The notes below the pieces were generated by a model. It ran no database searches. It worked only from the letters and a program-made list of their open reading frames with translations, and was not told where the DNA came from. Shown here piece by piece: positions 1 through 16,141 of a stretch of DNA of 34,162 nt. The stretch is from NCBI GenBank assembly GCA_016872895.1, contig VGYT01000011.1:1-34162 (forward strand), written 5' to 3'. The position numbers were made by a program, and so were the translations under genes. The DNA is from Planctomycetota bacterium (GTDB lineage: Bacteria > Planctomycetota > Phycisphaerae > FEN-1346). Numbering within the stretch: the stretch's first letter is position 1; each line of letters begins with the position of its first letter.

Positions 1-1105
1 CGGTCTCGACCGCGAGGCCCAGGTTCACGTGCTTCCAGCGGATGATGCGGCCGCGGTCCCACGTGCGGTTGATGTCCGGATGCTGCCGCAGCGCCTTCAG
101 GCACGCCAGCATCACCAGGTGCGTAACCGTGGCGCCCATCTTCGCCTTGAGTTCCTCGCGCCGCGCCAGCAGCCGCGTTACGTCGGCGCTCGTCGTAACG
201 TAGAAGTGCGGGATGACGTGCTTGGCGGCGGTAACGCGGCGAGCCTGGGTCTTGAGGCGGAACGGCGCGTCTTCGACGTCGGCCTCCTCTTCCGTGACCT
301 CCAGGGCGGGCAGTTCCTCGTCGGCGGGCGGCCGGGCAGCGGGCTGCGGCCGGGCGCACAGCATCGCCAGCACATCATCGACCATGATAAGGCCGCCGGC
401 CCCCGTGCCGCGCAGCATGGAGGGGTCCAGCCGGAACCGTTTGATGAGCGCCGCCGCCAGCGGCTCCGCCTCGGGCTCGGGCGCGGCCGGGCGGGCCACG
501 GCACCGCCCCGGCGAGGCGCAGGGGCCGGCGGCGCCTTCACCGGCACCGGTTCGACGCGCGGCGGCTGGGCCTGGGCGACGAGGCGGGCCGCCTGCTCGA
601 CGTCCTCAGCCACGATGTTGCCGCGGGGGCCGGTGCCCTTCACCTTCGCGTAGTCTATGCCGCGCGCCTCGGCCAGTTTCCGCGCGTAGGGCGAGATGGT
701 GACGCGGCCTTCGCGCGGGGTCGCGGCCGGTTCGGGCGGCGGGGGCGCCGGGGACGGCGCCGGCGACGGCGGGGGCGGCACCGGGGCAGCGGCCGGAACT
801 TCGCGGGCAGCCGGCTCGCTGGGCGGCGCGGCCTCGCGCGCCGGCGCTTCCGCCGGGCCGGCATGCTCGCCCGGGCCCGACAGATACGCGATGACCTCGC
901 CGACGGGCACCTCGTCGCCGTCGCCGCGGACGATGCGGTCCACGCGGCCATCGTGGAAACACTCCAGTTCCATCACGGCCTTGTCGGACTCGATCTCGGC
1001 CAGGACGTCGCCCTCGCGGACGGCGTCGCCTTGCCGGACCTTCCACTTGATGATCTTGCCCTCTTCCATGCTGTCGGAGAGGCGGGGCATGACAACTTCG
1101 TACAT
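1..1105 (-). CDS. 2-oxoacid (pyruvate) dehydrogenase complex E2 component, dihydrolipoamide acyltransferase; C-terminus runs off the window
   Basis: Reverse-strand reading starts MYEVVMPRLSDSMEEGKIIKWKVRQGDAVREGDVLAEIESDKAVMELE (lipoyl domain with ESDKA). Then Pro/Ala linker, PSBD (ISPYARKLAEARGIDYAKVKGTGPRGNIVAEDV) and start of catalytic domain (IPHFYVTTSADVTRLL). Missing from the ORF track because its stop is outside the window. Confidence 0.93.
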   Translation of the reverse strand, partial: MYEVVMPRLSDSMEEGKIIKWKVRQGDAVREGDVLAEIESDKAVMELECFHDGRVDRIVRGDGDEVPVGEVIAYLSGPGEHAGPAEAPAREAAPPSEPAAREVPAAAPVPPPPSPAPSPAPPPPEPAATPREGRVTISPYARKLAEARGIDYAKVKGTGPRGNIVAEDVEQAARLVAQAQPPRVEPVPVKAPPAPAPRRGGAVARPAAPEPEAEPLAAALIKRFRLDPSMLRGTGAGGLIMVDDVLAMLCARPQPAARPPADEELPALEVTEEEADVEDAPFRLKTQARRVTAAKHVIPHFYVTTSADVTRLLARREELKAKMGATVTHLVMLACLKALRQHPDINRTWDRGRIIRWKHVNLGLAVET

Positions 1106-1232
1106 GGCGTACTCCCCTGGTGCTTCTGCTATCCAATTGTAGAGGCGGGAGGATTTTCTGCAAGCGTGGCGCCATATAGAGGCAATAGGCGGGCCGCCTC
1201 GACCGTATATACTTCCAGAAACGGAAACCTCT

Positions 1233-2993
1233 ATGCCCTTGGTTCGCCTGTTGACAGTCCTTCTGGCGGCCGCCCTTACCGCGCGCACGCTGGCGGCCGA
1301 AGCACAACGTCCCGCCGGGGATGCCGCCGACGAGTTCCAGTCGCGCTACGGCGAGGAACTGAAGCGCGCCCTGGAGACGCCCGCGCCCACCGACGACATC
1401 GCTCTGGCGTCGCGGCTGTACCGCGATGCCCGCCGCTCGTTTGAACCGGCCGGCCTTGCCGCCATGCTGTACGAGAAAGCCTACGAACTGGGCGCGAAGG
1501 ACCTTTCCGGCCACCCGACGGCCCTGGCGGCGCTGCGGCGACTGGGCGCCCTCCTCCCGGCGCGCAAGGTGGAGTGCTGCCAGAAGGCCGTGACCCTGCA
1601 TCAGCGCGAGTATGCCCAGGCGCGCGGCGAGGAGCGGCCCAAGGCGGCGGAGAGCGTCATCGGCGCATACCGCGACCTGGCCCAGGCCCAGGAGGACGCC
1701 GGCGACGCCGACGCCGCCATCGCATCCTTGCGCCAGGCCCTCATCCTGGCCGGCAGCATCCGGGCCGAGTCGCGCCCCGCCCTCCAGACGCAACTGGCGG
1801 ACCTGGTGGGCCGCACGCAGACAGCGCGGCAACTGGCATCGCTGAAGGCCAAACTCGAAGCCAGCCCGCAGAACCTGGCCCTCCGCAAGGAACTCGTGCG
1901 GACCTGCCTCGTGGACTTGGACGACCCCGCCCAGGCGGCTGCGTTCGTCGATGACAGCCTCGACCCGCCCGCGCGCAAGTACGTTCCCGCGGCCGCCCGC
2001 GGCGTCGAGGCGGCGCCCGAACTGGCATGCCTGGAACTGGCCGACTGGTACCGCGGCCTGGTTTTGGAGGCCAGGACTTCCGCCGCCAAGGCCGCCGTCC
2101 TCGGCCGCGCCCGCGATTACTACACGCGGTTCCTGGCCCTCCATACGATTCAGGACGCGGCGCGAGCCGCCGCAGCGCAGGCCCTTAAGAAGGTGGAAGA
2201 CGACCTGGCGACCCTCGGCCCCGCCGCCCGGCCAGGCAGGCGGCGGCTGCTGGTCATGACGCTGGCCAGGTCAAACTTCCACCGCTCCACGGCCGTGGCA
2301 GCGCGGCTCATCCAGGAGACGGGCCAGAAGACGCAGTCCTATGATACGACCGTGCGCGACGATGCCGGCGCGTTCAGCCCGACCGTCCTTATGCCCTTTG
2401 ACGCCGTCTGCCTGGTCAACTGCAACGGAGAACTGGCCGACGCCTCCGGCTTGAAGGCCCTGCTGGATTTCGTCCGCAACGGCAAGGGGCTGGCGGCCAT
2501 CCACTCCGCCGCCGCCGCGTTCACCAGGTCCCCGGACTACGCCGACATGCTCGGCGCGGGCTTCGGCGGCTCGCCCTTCGGCCGCGTCTCGGTGAAGATC
2601 GACGACCCCTTCTCGCCGCTGGTCGCCTCGTTCGGCGGCAAAGGCTTCGAACTGCGCGACGAACTCTACTCGTTCCGCGACCCGTACTCGCGTGAGAAAC
2701 TGCACATCCTTCTGAGCGTGGACGCCGAGAACTCCGGCCCCTACCTCGGCCGGCGCACCGAACGGCAAGACGCCGACTACGCCGTCAGTTGGATAAAGAC
2801 CTACGGCCAGGGCCGCGTCTTCTACACAGCCCTCGCACACGACGAGGCGGCCTACAGCGACCCGGCCATCGCCGGGCACATCCTGGCGGGCGTCCGCTTC
2901 GCCCTGGGCCTTCTGGCGGCCGACACGACGCCTAGCGCGCGGCTGGCGGCGGTCAGGCCCGTCCGCGGCCCGCCCCTCAGCCGGCAGCAGTAG
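1233..2993 (+). CDS. Exported protein with helical N-terminal region and C-terminal ThuA-like (trehalose utilisation / class I GATase-like) domain
   Basis: 586 aa; signal peptide MPLVRLLTVLLAAALTARTLAAEA; C-terminal FDAVCLVNCNGEL...LLDFVRNGKGLAAIHSAAAAF...YADMLGAGFGG...GRVFYTALAHDEAAYSDPAIAGHILAGVRFALG typical of ThuA family. Confidence 0.82.
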   Translation: MPLVRLLTVLLAAALTARTLAAEAQRPAGDAADEFQSRYGEELKRALETPAPTDDIALASRLYRDARRSFEPAGLAAMLYEKAYELGAKDLSGHPTALAALRRLGALLPARKVECCQKAVTLHQREYAQARGEERPKAAESVIGAYRDLAQAQEDAGDADAAIASLRQALILAGSIRAESRPALQTQLADLVGRTQTARQLASLKAKLEASPQNLALRKELVRTCLVDLDDPAQAAAFVDDSLDPPARKYVPAAARGVEAAPELACLELADWYRGLVLEARTSAAKAAVLGRARDYYTRFLALHTIQDAARAAAAQALKKVEDDLATLGPAARPGRRRLLVMTLARSNFHRSTAVAARLIQETGQKTQSYDTTVRDDAGAFSPTVLMPFDAVCLVNCNGELADASGLKALLDFVRNGKGLAAIHSAAAAFTRSPDYADMLGAGFGGSPFGRVSVKIDDPFSPLVASFGGKGFELRDELYSFRDPYSREKLHILLSVDAENSGPYLGRRTERQDADYAVSWIKTYGQGRVFYTALAHDEAAYSDPAIAGHILAGVRFALGLLAADTTPSARLAAVRPVRGPPLSRQQ

Positions 2994-3043
2994 GCCGGAG
3001 CATTGCCGCCCGCATGCTCCTTGTGCCCGAAGATGCCGGGGCG

Positions 3044-4531
3044 TCAGCCCGACGGCCTTCCATTGCGCACTTCGCACGAATATGTGAACGCAGGTTCGCC
3101 GTTGCGAACGCCGAGCCCCGCCGTTCTATCATCGCCCGTGCGAATGTATTGAACAGTTACGCGCTCCGGTGCAACGCGCACCAGCAGGTGCCCCGAGTTG
3201 GGAAGAAAGTCTCCCTTGCGGTAGGCGTATTCCTCCGCCTGATGATTGCGGAAGTTGCGGTGCGCCGGCTGAGGCACGAGTTGGTACACCACGCCGTCAA
3301 GTTCCTGTCGCGCAAAGAAGTGGTCGTGTCCGTGGAAGACGATCCGCACGCCGTTATCCGCCAGGAGGCGATGGATCGGGGCGCCCCAGCCCGGGCGCCG
3401 CACCGCAAACTCATCTTGTCCGCCGGCGCTGCGACCACCCCACTCGTACAGGGCCGCCGCTTCAGCGCCCCCGCGTCCTGCCGAATCCAAACCGCCGACC
3501 AACTGGTGGATAAAGACGAACTTCCACGCGGCCCTGGACGACCGGAGCGTACGGCCCAGCCAATCGTACTGCGCCTTGCCAATCGCCATGTTCCAGGGAG
3601 TCGCGCCGCCGCGCGTAGATCCGGAATACCAGTAAGGGTCAAGGACGACGAAAAGCCCGTCGCCCCATTCCCATGCATAGTAGTTCTGAAGGCTGCCCGC
3701 GTGGGGATGGGCGGCGTCATTGCCGCTGTAGAAATCTGACGCGACGGGGTTCGGAAAGAACCGTTTTCGCTGGGCGTTGGCCCATACTGCCAGGCCGCCC
3801 GCCGCATCGGCCCCGGGCCGGAACGTCTCTTCGCCATCGTGGTTGCCAAGCACCAGAAAAACGGGCGCTGCGTGGCCAACCAGTCCCAGCCAGTAGCGCT
3901 GCGCATCGTACTGACGTGCTGCGCTCTGGCGAGAGGCATGTTTGCCGGTCATGAACGCGTCGCCCAGGTCAATGTGAAAGTCCGGCCTTTCGGCAAGCAC
4001 GTTCTCAAGCGTCCGCCGGTACAGGATTAAGTCGGTTGATTCGTCCAGGTGGGCATCGGATTGCACGGTGAAAGCGAACGCCGCGCCCGGCTCGCGCCTT
4101 GTGTGAAACGAGCCATTTCCCTCAACCGGCAACAGCGGGACGCCTGTCTCGGCGTCCAGCACGCGATACTCATAAGGCCTGTTCTTCTCCAGCCCGTCAA
4201 TGACGACCTCGCGGGGCTCGCCCGGCCGCAGGTCAAAGGCCGGCGTTCGGCGTTGCAAAGGTTCGCCCCGGACTCCGTAGGCGATGATTGCCCGCACCGG
4301 CCTGAAAAGCAGAACACTGGCAGTCACCGAACGGTCCGTCGGCCGGCCCAGAATGACGTTGCCCTCGTACTTGGGGACGTCAGTCAGGAAAACGGCGCCG
4401 CTTTTCTCCCCGCGATCCCGCCGCATGTTCGGGAGCGGACCCCGCTGCTCGGGCGATGCCGCATCGGCGGCGGGCGGCCAGCACGTAACGGCGGCACAGA
4501 ACACGGTCAAGCAGCACGCAACATGTCGCAT
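3044..4531 (-). CDS. Exported calcineurin-like metallophosphoesterase
   Basis: 495 aa; signal peptide; motifs QSDAHLD, HIDLGDAF, LGNHDGEE, VFIHQLVGG, IVFHGHDHFF match the calcineurin-like phosphoesterase metal-binding set. Confidence 0.88.
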   Translation of the reverse strand: MRHVACCLTVFCAAVTCWPPAADAASPEQRGPLPNMRRDRGEKSGAVFLTDVPKYEGNVILGRPTDRSVTASVLLFRPVRAIIAYGVRGEPLQRRTPAFDLRPGEPREVVIDGLEKNRPYEYRVLDAETGVPLLPVEGNGSFHTRREPGAAFAFTVQSDAHLDESTDLILYRRTLENVLAERPDFHIDLGDAFMTGKHASRQSAARQYDAQRYWLGLVGHAAPVFLVLGNHDGEETFRPGADAAGGLAVWANAQRKRFFPNPVASDFYSGNDAAHPHAGSLQNYYAWEWGDGLFVVLDPYWYSGSTRGGATPWNMAIGKAQYDWLGRTLRSSRAAWKFVFIHQLVGGLDSAGRGGAEAAALYEWGGRSAGGQDEFAVRRPGWGAPIHRLLADNGVRIVFHGHDHFFARQELDGVVYQLVPQPAHRNFRNHQAEEYAYRKGDFLPNSGHLLVRVAPERVTVQYIRTGDDRTAGLGVRNGEPAFTYSCEVRNGRPSG

Positions 4532-5832
4532 TACTGCGCCCCCTTGGCGGCCCGGGGAGGGAAGAAAAAGTGGTCGGTATCCGGCAACGCCGGCGCCTGC
4601 TCAACCGGCTGCGAGTAGATATAGGCCGGAGCGCTCTTGTAGCCTTCAAGGTTGCGCAGTTTGGCAAACAGTTGCCTCTGCTCGGCCGACAGGGTCTTGT
4701 TGACGGCGGCAAACGCCGCGGCATAGGCGTGGGAGACCTCGCCGTCAAGTTCGCCGTAGCGGCGGCCAAGCGCAAGGACCTTCGCCTTGTCGGGCGTCTC
4801 GCCTTTCAGGAACCTTCGGAGTTCCGTGGAGATCGCGCGCCGCACTTCCACAATCTCTGCAAGGGCCTTGCGTTGCCGGGGAATAATCGCGGTGACGCAA
4901 CTGCGCTGCTCGGGCGTAAGAGCGTCAAGAAACGCCCTGCCCAGGTCCCCCGTAGCCGAAGTGCTTATGTCGTAGTCGCGCTTGCCCATGGCCGGCATGT
5001 CTTTCATGTAGAACCCGCCGAAGTAAGTGCCGTGGCGCTCGGGACAGAAGTACGTGTCGGCCTCAACGGAGCCTGCGTACCAACTGAAGAACTCGCTCGC
5101 ATAGGTCATGTACGCCACATTGACGAGCCTCTCCGCGCCCCTCGGCAACCTGTACCCGTCCGCGTCAACCTCAGGCCAGGTGCTGAAGTCGCCGAACTTC
5201 ATCCTGGCAAGACAGGCTTTCTGTTCGGGCGTGAACGACGCCGCGACCTGTGCAAACACTTGTGCACGCTTGTAACTGATCTCCGCGTCAAAGGCGAAGA
5301 GGTCGCCCACGTACTTGACGACCGACTCCTTGTTCAGCCCCTGGCTGCCGGCAGGCAGGTCGCCCTTCAACTCGCGCCAGAAGGCCTTGATGAGCGGCAG
5401 GCGCTTCTCGGCCAGTGCGCGCAGTTCTCCGGCCTCCCGCCGCGCCGCTCCCTGGAACAGGGCACGCTGCTCGTCGTTCAGCACGTGCAGCACGTTTCCC
5501 GCGACGCGGTTAAGGAAGATGGGATTGTGCCCTTTGCCTGCCGCGTCAATGTCGCGCATGTACTGGAACCCGAAGAAGTCGCACACCTTGCCTGGCGGCA
5601 GGAACGTGCAGGCGCCGTAATCGCCGCTGATGAAAGCCAAACCGCTGAAGGCAATGGTATGCAGTTGGGCCTGGTCCGACACGGCCTGCTCTATTGAATA
5701 CCGCTGCCTGGGCCCGCGCCGACCCTGTTCCGGCTGCGCGGCAGCACAGACTTCCGCGCCGACAAGCGCCAAGAACAAGACCGCTGCCGCGCACGCAAAG
5801 CCGCATCCGCCGTTCTTCTTGCCGGACCGCAT
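4531..5832 (-). CDS. Exported protein with two tandem Spy/CpxP (LTxxQ)-like modules, function unknown
   Basis: 433 aa, signal peptide, four L/F-x-x-EQ helices (LNDEQRALF, FTPEQKACL, LTPEQRSCV, LSAEQRQLF). Stop overlaps the phosphoesterase start by 1 nt (TAATG), so likely one operon. Confidence 0.72.
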   Translation of the reverse strand: MRSGKKNGGCGFACAAAVLFLALVGAEVCAAAQPEQGRRGPRQRYSIEQAVSDQAQLHTIAFSGLAFISGDYGACTFLPPGKVCDFFGFQYMRDIDAAGKGHNPIFLNRVAGNVLHVLNDEQRALFQGAARREAGELRALAEKRLPLIKAFWRELKGDLPAGSQGLNKESVVKYVGDLFAFDAEISYKRAQVFAQVAASFTPEQKACLARMKFGDFSTWPEVDADGYRLPRGAERLVNVAYMTYASEFFSWYAGSVEADTYFCPERHGTYFGGFYMKDMPAMGKRDYDISTSATGDLGRAFLDALTPEQRSCVTAIIPRQRKALAEIVEVRRAISTELRRFLKGETPDKAKVLALGRRYGELDGEVSHAYAAAFAAVNKTLSAEQRQLFAKLRNLEGYKSAPAYIYSQPVEQAPALPDTDHFFFPPRAAKGAQ

Positions 5833-5972
5833 GGCTGTTTCCCTTCGTTCCGTTGCCCCCTCCCGTGCAATAGTGCACTCGCAGGGCGTCCGGTAACGCC
5901 GGGGCGTGCAGAATCCGCGGCTGCGCCGGGGCCTACATTCTGGGGAGCACCAAGCCGGGGCGCTACCCCGGC

Positions 5973-8132
5973 CTACATACTGCGGAGCACTTCCTCGGCA
6001 TCCCGGCGGGTGGCCTCGGTTTGCGCTGCGGCAAGGACTTTCTTCATGGCGGCGCGGACGGCTTCTCTTGAGTCCGCACCGAGGCCGCGGGCGATCTTGA
6101 CGGCGGCGGCCGCAGCCTCTTCCCGGAGCGCTTCGTCGGCCAAGAGCGGCACGACCATCTGCAGCGCGTCCGCCGACTTCATGTCGCCCAGCGCACCGAG
6201 CACCAGGCGCTTCTCATCCGGCCGCCGGGCCGCCGCCAGCGCAGCGGCGTACATCGCCAACCTCTCGGCCTCCGGGCGCTCGGTCATCGCACCGGCCAGC
6301 CGCACGTAGCCCCGCAGCGCCAGCACCTGGTGCGCGGGCTTCGCGGCCGACCGCGCAAGTTCGAGCAGGTCCGGCGCCGCCGCGGCGTCGGGCCAGTCGG
6401 CCAGCGACCTGACGGCGGCATCCTGAACTTGGGGCCGCGAGTCCTTGACGGCGGGCCGCACGGCCGCAAGCGCCTTATCGCCCCCCGTCCTGCCGAGAAC
6501 GCGAACGAGGGCCGCCCGCACGCGCGTCACCGTGCGGAAATCCATCGCCTGGATGATCATATCCGCGTACGCATCCTTGTCCTTGGCGCGCGTGCCCATG
6601 GCCGCGAGCGCGCGCTCGGGGCCGGCCGGCGAGTCAGGCAGCGACAGCAACAGCAGGAGGCTCGCCGCGTGTTTCTCTTCTGCGAGGTTCTCCAGGGCGG
6701 CATACGCTTCGGCGGCAACATCCGGCCCGAAGCGGCCATCCGCCGCCGCAAGAAGCGCATCTACATAATTTCTTGCCCCCCGTGTGACCAGGACGGACAC
6801 GAGTTCTTTGGCGCCGGTAAAGGGTCCATCCAGAATCGCCTGCGCGACGGCGGCGGTCGCCCGCTGGCCGGGCATGCGTTCAAGAGACCGACGGGCCGCC
6901 TGCTTCTCCTTGTCGTTCGGCGAAGACAGCATGCCGATTAGCGCCTCGGCGGCCTTGCCGTCGGAGGACTCGGCGGCGGCGCGGATGCCCGCCAGCCGCG
7001 CGGCCTCTTCCCGCTCGCCCATGGCCGCGATTACGGCCGCCGTCGCCGCCGACCCGCCGCGGCGGACAAGCATCGCCAGCACTTCTCCGCGAGCCTGCGG
7101 CTCCAGCGAAGGCATGACCGCAAGCCACGCGGCCGTCACGGCGTCGCCGGGCAAGAGGGCGGCCGCATCCATCGCCGCCGCGCGGACCTGCGGGTCGCCG
7201 TCCTTCATGGCCTGAACCAGGTCGTCCGCGGCCGCCGCTCCGAGCAACGCCGCCAGGCCGCGAAGCGCCGCGCCGACGATGTGGCGCTCGCCCCGAGCCT
7301 TCGCGCCCGCCAGGAGCGCGCGGTAAACCTCCTCGGCCTCGCGGGGTCTCTGCGTCTCGGCCAGGCGCTGTGCCAGCAGGAGCGCGGCATCGGTCGCCAC
7401 GGCTCGCTCGTAGGCCGACTCGGCTGCGGCCGCCTTATGGAGCGTCTCCCACGCGGCAGGGTCGCCGATGTTCGCCAGGGCCCGGAGCGCGGCCATGCGC
7501 ACCTCGCGGTCGGGGTCGGCGGCCGCCTTCGCGAGGTCCGCCGCCGCGGGCGCGTAGCGCAGCACTCCGAGGTTCTGAACGATGGTCAGGCGGCACTTGC
7601 CGTGCGACTTGGGGCGCGCAGCCAGAAGCGCCGCCGCGGCCTCGCCGCCGCCGATGGTCACGAGCGTCTGCGCGGCATATTCACATAGTTCATCGTCCAG
7701 GAGGAACCCGCTGACGGCGGGCACGGCCTTCGGGCAGCCGGCGATGCGAAGTTGCTGGAGGAAGAACCCCTTGACGGCCGTCGGGGCAGGCCCGGCCAGG
7801 AGGCCCCGCAGCGCCTCGCAGACCATCAGCCGCTCGGCCTCCGCCCCCGGCCGCGAGACGTAAAGCGCAACGCCGTGCAGAGCCTGCCGCGCGCGCCAGT
7901 CGTCGGCCGCCCCCGGCTCGACCACGAGGGCCGCCAGGTCCGCGACGCCCCGGGGCCCGAGTTTGACGAGTTCGGCCACGGCCGCCCGGCCCGCGGCGGC
8001 GTCGGCGGCCGGGAACTTCTCCAGGATGGCCGCGAGCGGCCCCGACGGCGGGGGCGTGGCCGGGCCGGCCGCCGCCCCGGCCGCCGGCGCCACCAGGCAG
8101 GCGGCAAGGGCCGAGGCCCAGAGAAGTCGCAT
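5973..8132 (-). CDS. Exported HEAT/PBS-lyase-like repeat protein
   Basis: ORF 5973..8423 with likely start MRLLWASALAACLVAPAAGAAAG at 8132 (signal peptide). Many helical repeats of type DPDREVRMAALRALANIGDPAAWETL, DGDPQVRAAAMDAAALL, DSRPQVQDAAVRSLADWPD. Confidence 0.85.
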   Translation of the reverse strand: MRLLWASALAACLVAPAAGAAAGPATPPPSGPLAAILEKFPAADAAAGRAAVAELVKLGPRGVADLAALVVEPGAADDWRARQALHGVALYVSRPGAEAERLMVCEALRGLLAGPAPTAVKGFFLQQLRIAGCPKAVPAVSGFLLDDELCEYAAQTLVTIGGGEAAAALLAARPKSHGKCRLTIVQNLGVLRYAPAAADLAKAAADPDREVRMAALRALANIGDPAAWETLHKAAAAESAYERAVATDAALLLAQRLAETQRPREAEEVYRALLAGAKARGERHIVGAALRGLAALLGAAAADDLVQAMKDGDPQVRAAAMDAAALLPGDAVTAAWLAVMPSLEPQARGEVLAMLVRRGGSAATAAVIAAMGEREEAARLAGIRAAAESSDGKAAEALIGMLSSPNDKEKQAARRSLERMPGQRATAAVAQAILDGPFTGAKELVSVLVTRGARNYVDALLAAADGRFGPDVAAEAYAALENLAEEKHAASLLLLLSLPDSPAGPERALAAMGTRAKDKDAYADMIIQAMDFRTVTRVRAALVRVLGRTGGDKALAAVRPAVKDSRPQVQDAAVRSLADWPDAAAAPDLLELARSAAKPAHQVLALRGYVRLAGAMTERPEAERLAMYAAALAAARRPDEKRLVLGALGDMKSADALQMVVPLLADEALREEAAAAAVKIARGLGADSREAVRAAMKKVLAAAQTEATRRDAEEVLRSM

Positions 8133-8155
8133 CGCACGACCTCCATCAACGCGGC

Positions 8156-10197
8156 TTACTTTTTCTCCCACCCGCTGTAATGCACCTCCATGAAGAGCGG
8201 CTCGTCCAGGACGAGGATTTTTTCCAGGCGCACGAGTTGCCCGTCGAGCGGCAGGTTGACGCGGATGGGCGTCGCGCCGGCGGCCGCGGCCGTGGCGTCG
8301 GCCTGGGCCTGCGCGGCTTCCTGGATGGCGCCGGCCGCCGCCTGGGCATCCACCGGCGGCTGCTCCGGGGCGCCCGTCAACTGCCGGAACGCCTTGACGA
8401 CGGTCAGCGGCCCTTCGATCCACGGCTCGCTCGACCAGGGGCGCGCGTACTTGCCCTCCTTCGGCAGGTACAGGTTCACCATCAGGTGTGTGACGGGTTC
8501 GCTTGAGCGGGGCAGGTCGATGCGAAGCGTGCCGGCGGGGGCGGGCTTACGGGCCGGGTCGTCGGTCTTTTCTACATATACGAGTTCCACCGGGAATGCC
8601 GCAAGGCCGCTCGAGGCCCCCTCGGAGCGGACGAGAGGCAGGAGGACGCGCTTCTGCTCGTCCCTGGCCGGGCGCACCGACCGCCCGGACACGCTGGCCG
8701 ACCAGATGTCCACGCCCTCCGGCATCGCCAGGCGCAGGAACTGCTGCCGGTTGTTCCGCACGTTGTAGACGACCTTGGTGATGCGCCGCCCCTCCATCGT
8801 CTGCATGGTCGTGATGACCGCGGAATCGACGATCGTCACCAGCACGCTCACGTCTTCGTGCTTCTTGATGGCAAGCGGAACGGTGAACGTCTCCGCCACG
8901 TAGCGGAACGCGAGAAGGATGGGCTGCCCGGTAAGGGCGAGCATCTCGGGCGGCAGTTCGCGGACGTCGATGGCGGTTGCGCCGTCGAGCCGCGGGGCCG
9001 AGAGTTCCACGTTGGCCAGCGCGACGACGCCGATGTGGCCCTTCTCGCGGACAACGTCCATCGTCCGCAGGACGGGCAGGGGCACCTCGCCGCCGCCGGC
9101 CGCGCCCGTGGGCTTCTCGTACGTCACGTTCAGCGTGTAATCGCCGAGGACCTCGCTGGAGAGCGCCACGGCCAGTTCGGCCTGCGCCACGCGCCAGTCG
9201 CGGACGCGGTCGCCCTTGACCTCCAGGATGCTCGCCCCATCGGGCACTTTGAGTTTCAGCACGCGCACGCCGGAGTGGAGGATGTTGTACTTGAGGCGCT
9301 GGCGCCCCACGAGGATGCCGTCGCCGACGGCCAGGAGGGTCTGCGTCTCGGCGTAGAGTTTGGGCGGCACTTTTTCGGCCTCGGGAATGGCCCGCTCCCA
9401 CGCCAGTTGCACGGCCTGGGCCGCGGGAAGGGCCGCCGCCACGCGCGTGGCCCCGCCCTCCTCTTTCTTGATTACGGACTGCGCGCCCGTGACCTTTATA
9501 TCAACACCGGTTTGCGCCAGGCGCAGGTCCAGGATGCAGGTTGACGAGGGCACGCGGTCGAACTTCAGCGTCAGCGTGCCGGCCTGCTCCGTGACGGCCA
9601 CGGCGAACTTCGCCTTGACCTCCATCGGGCCGGTCGCCGTGGTGAGGACCTCGTAGAAGTTGCCCGCCTGCCGCAGGAACGCCCCCTGCGGCAGCGTAAC
9701 GTCCTGGATGGCCACGCTCGCCGGCAGGATGGGGATGACCTTCCAGTCTTTCTCCTTAAGGACGCTCACCTTGACGGTGGCGGTGAACACGGCGCCGTCC
9801 TTCGTAAGGTCGCCGGTGTACTCGGCGCCGGTGACTGCGAAGTCGGCCGGCGGCGGGCCGCCTTTCTGCTTCTGCTCAAGGCTCCACTGGAGGAGGGCCT
9901 TGAACTCCTGCCACGGGATGCGCACCCTGGCCTGGCCCATGTTCTGGATTTTCATGCCCAGCAGGCCCTCGACCTCTTCCCAGGTGAGCGTGAACATGCC
10001 GGCCTCGCCCGGGCCGCGCGCCTCGTCGTAGCCGGTGATCTTCTTGAAGAGGTCCCAGGGGAGGACCACCTGGCCCTTGTCGTCGGCGGCCGTGGCGGCC
10101 GGGACCGCGGGGGCCTTCGGCTGGGCGGGGGCCGCAGGGACCGACGCCAGGATGAGCGCGGCCGCAGCCAGCGCCGCCAGGAACCATCGACTTGTAC

Positions 10198-10201
<4 letters not shown>
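8156..10201 (-). CDS. Large exported protein of unknown function, paralogous in part to the upstream 1949-aa protein
   Basis: Likely start MSTSRWFLAALAAAALILASVPAAPAQP at 10201; start overlaps the upstream stop by ATGA. Contains VYNVRNNRQQFLRLAMPEGVDIWSASVSG...FPVELVYVEK. Confidence 0.82.
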
Positions 10202-16047
<5,846 letters not shown>

Positions 16048-16141
16048 TGGCCGCCCGAGCGCAAGGACACCGATGGACCGCTCCCCGGCGTCATTCCAAA
16101 CATCAGACGCCGCCCGACAACAGAAGTTCCGCGGAATCCGA

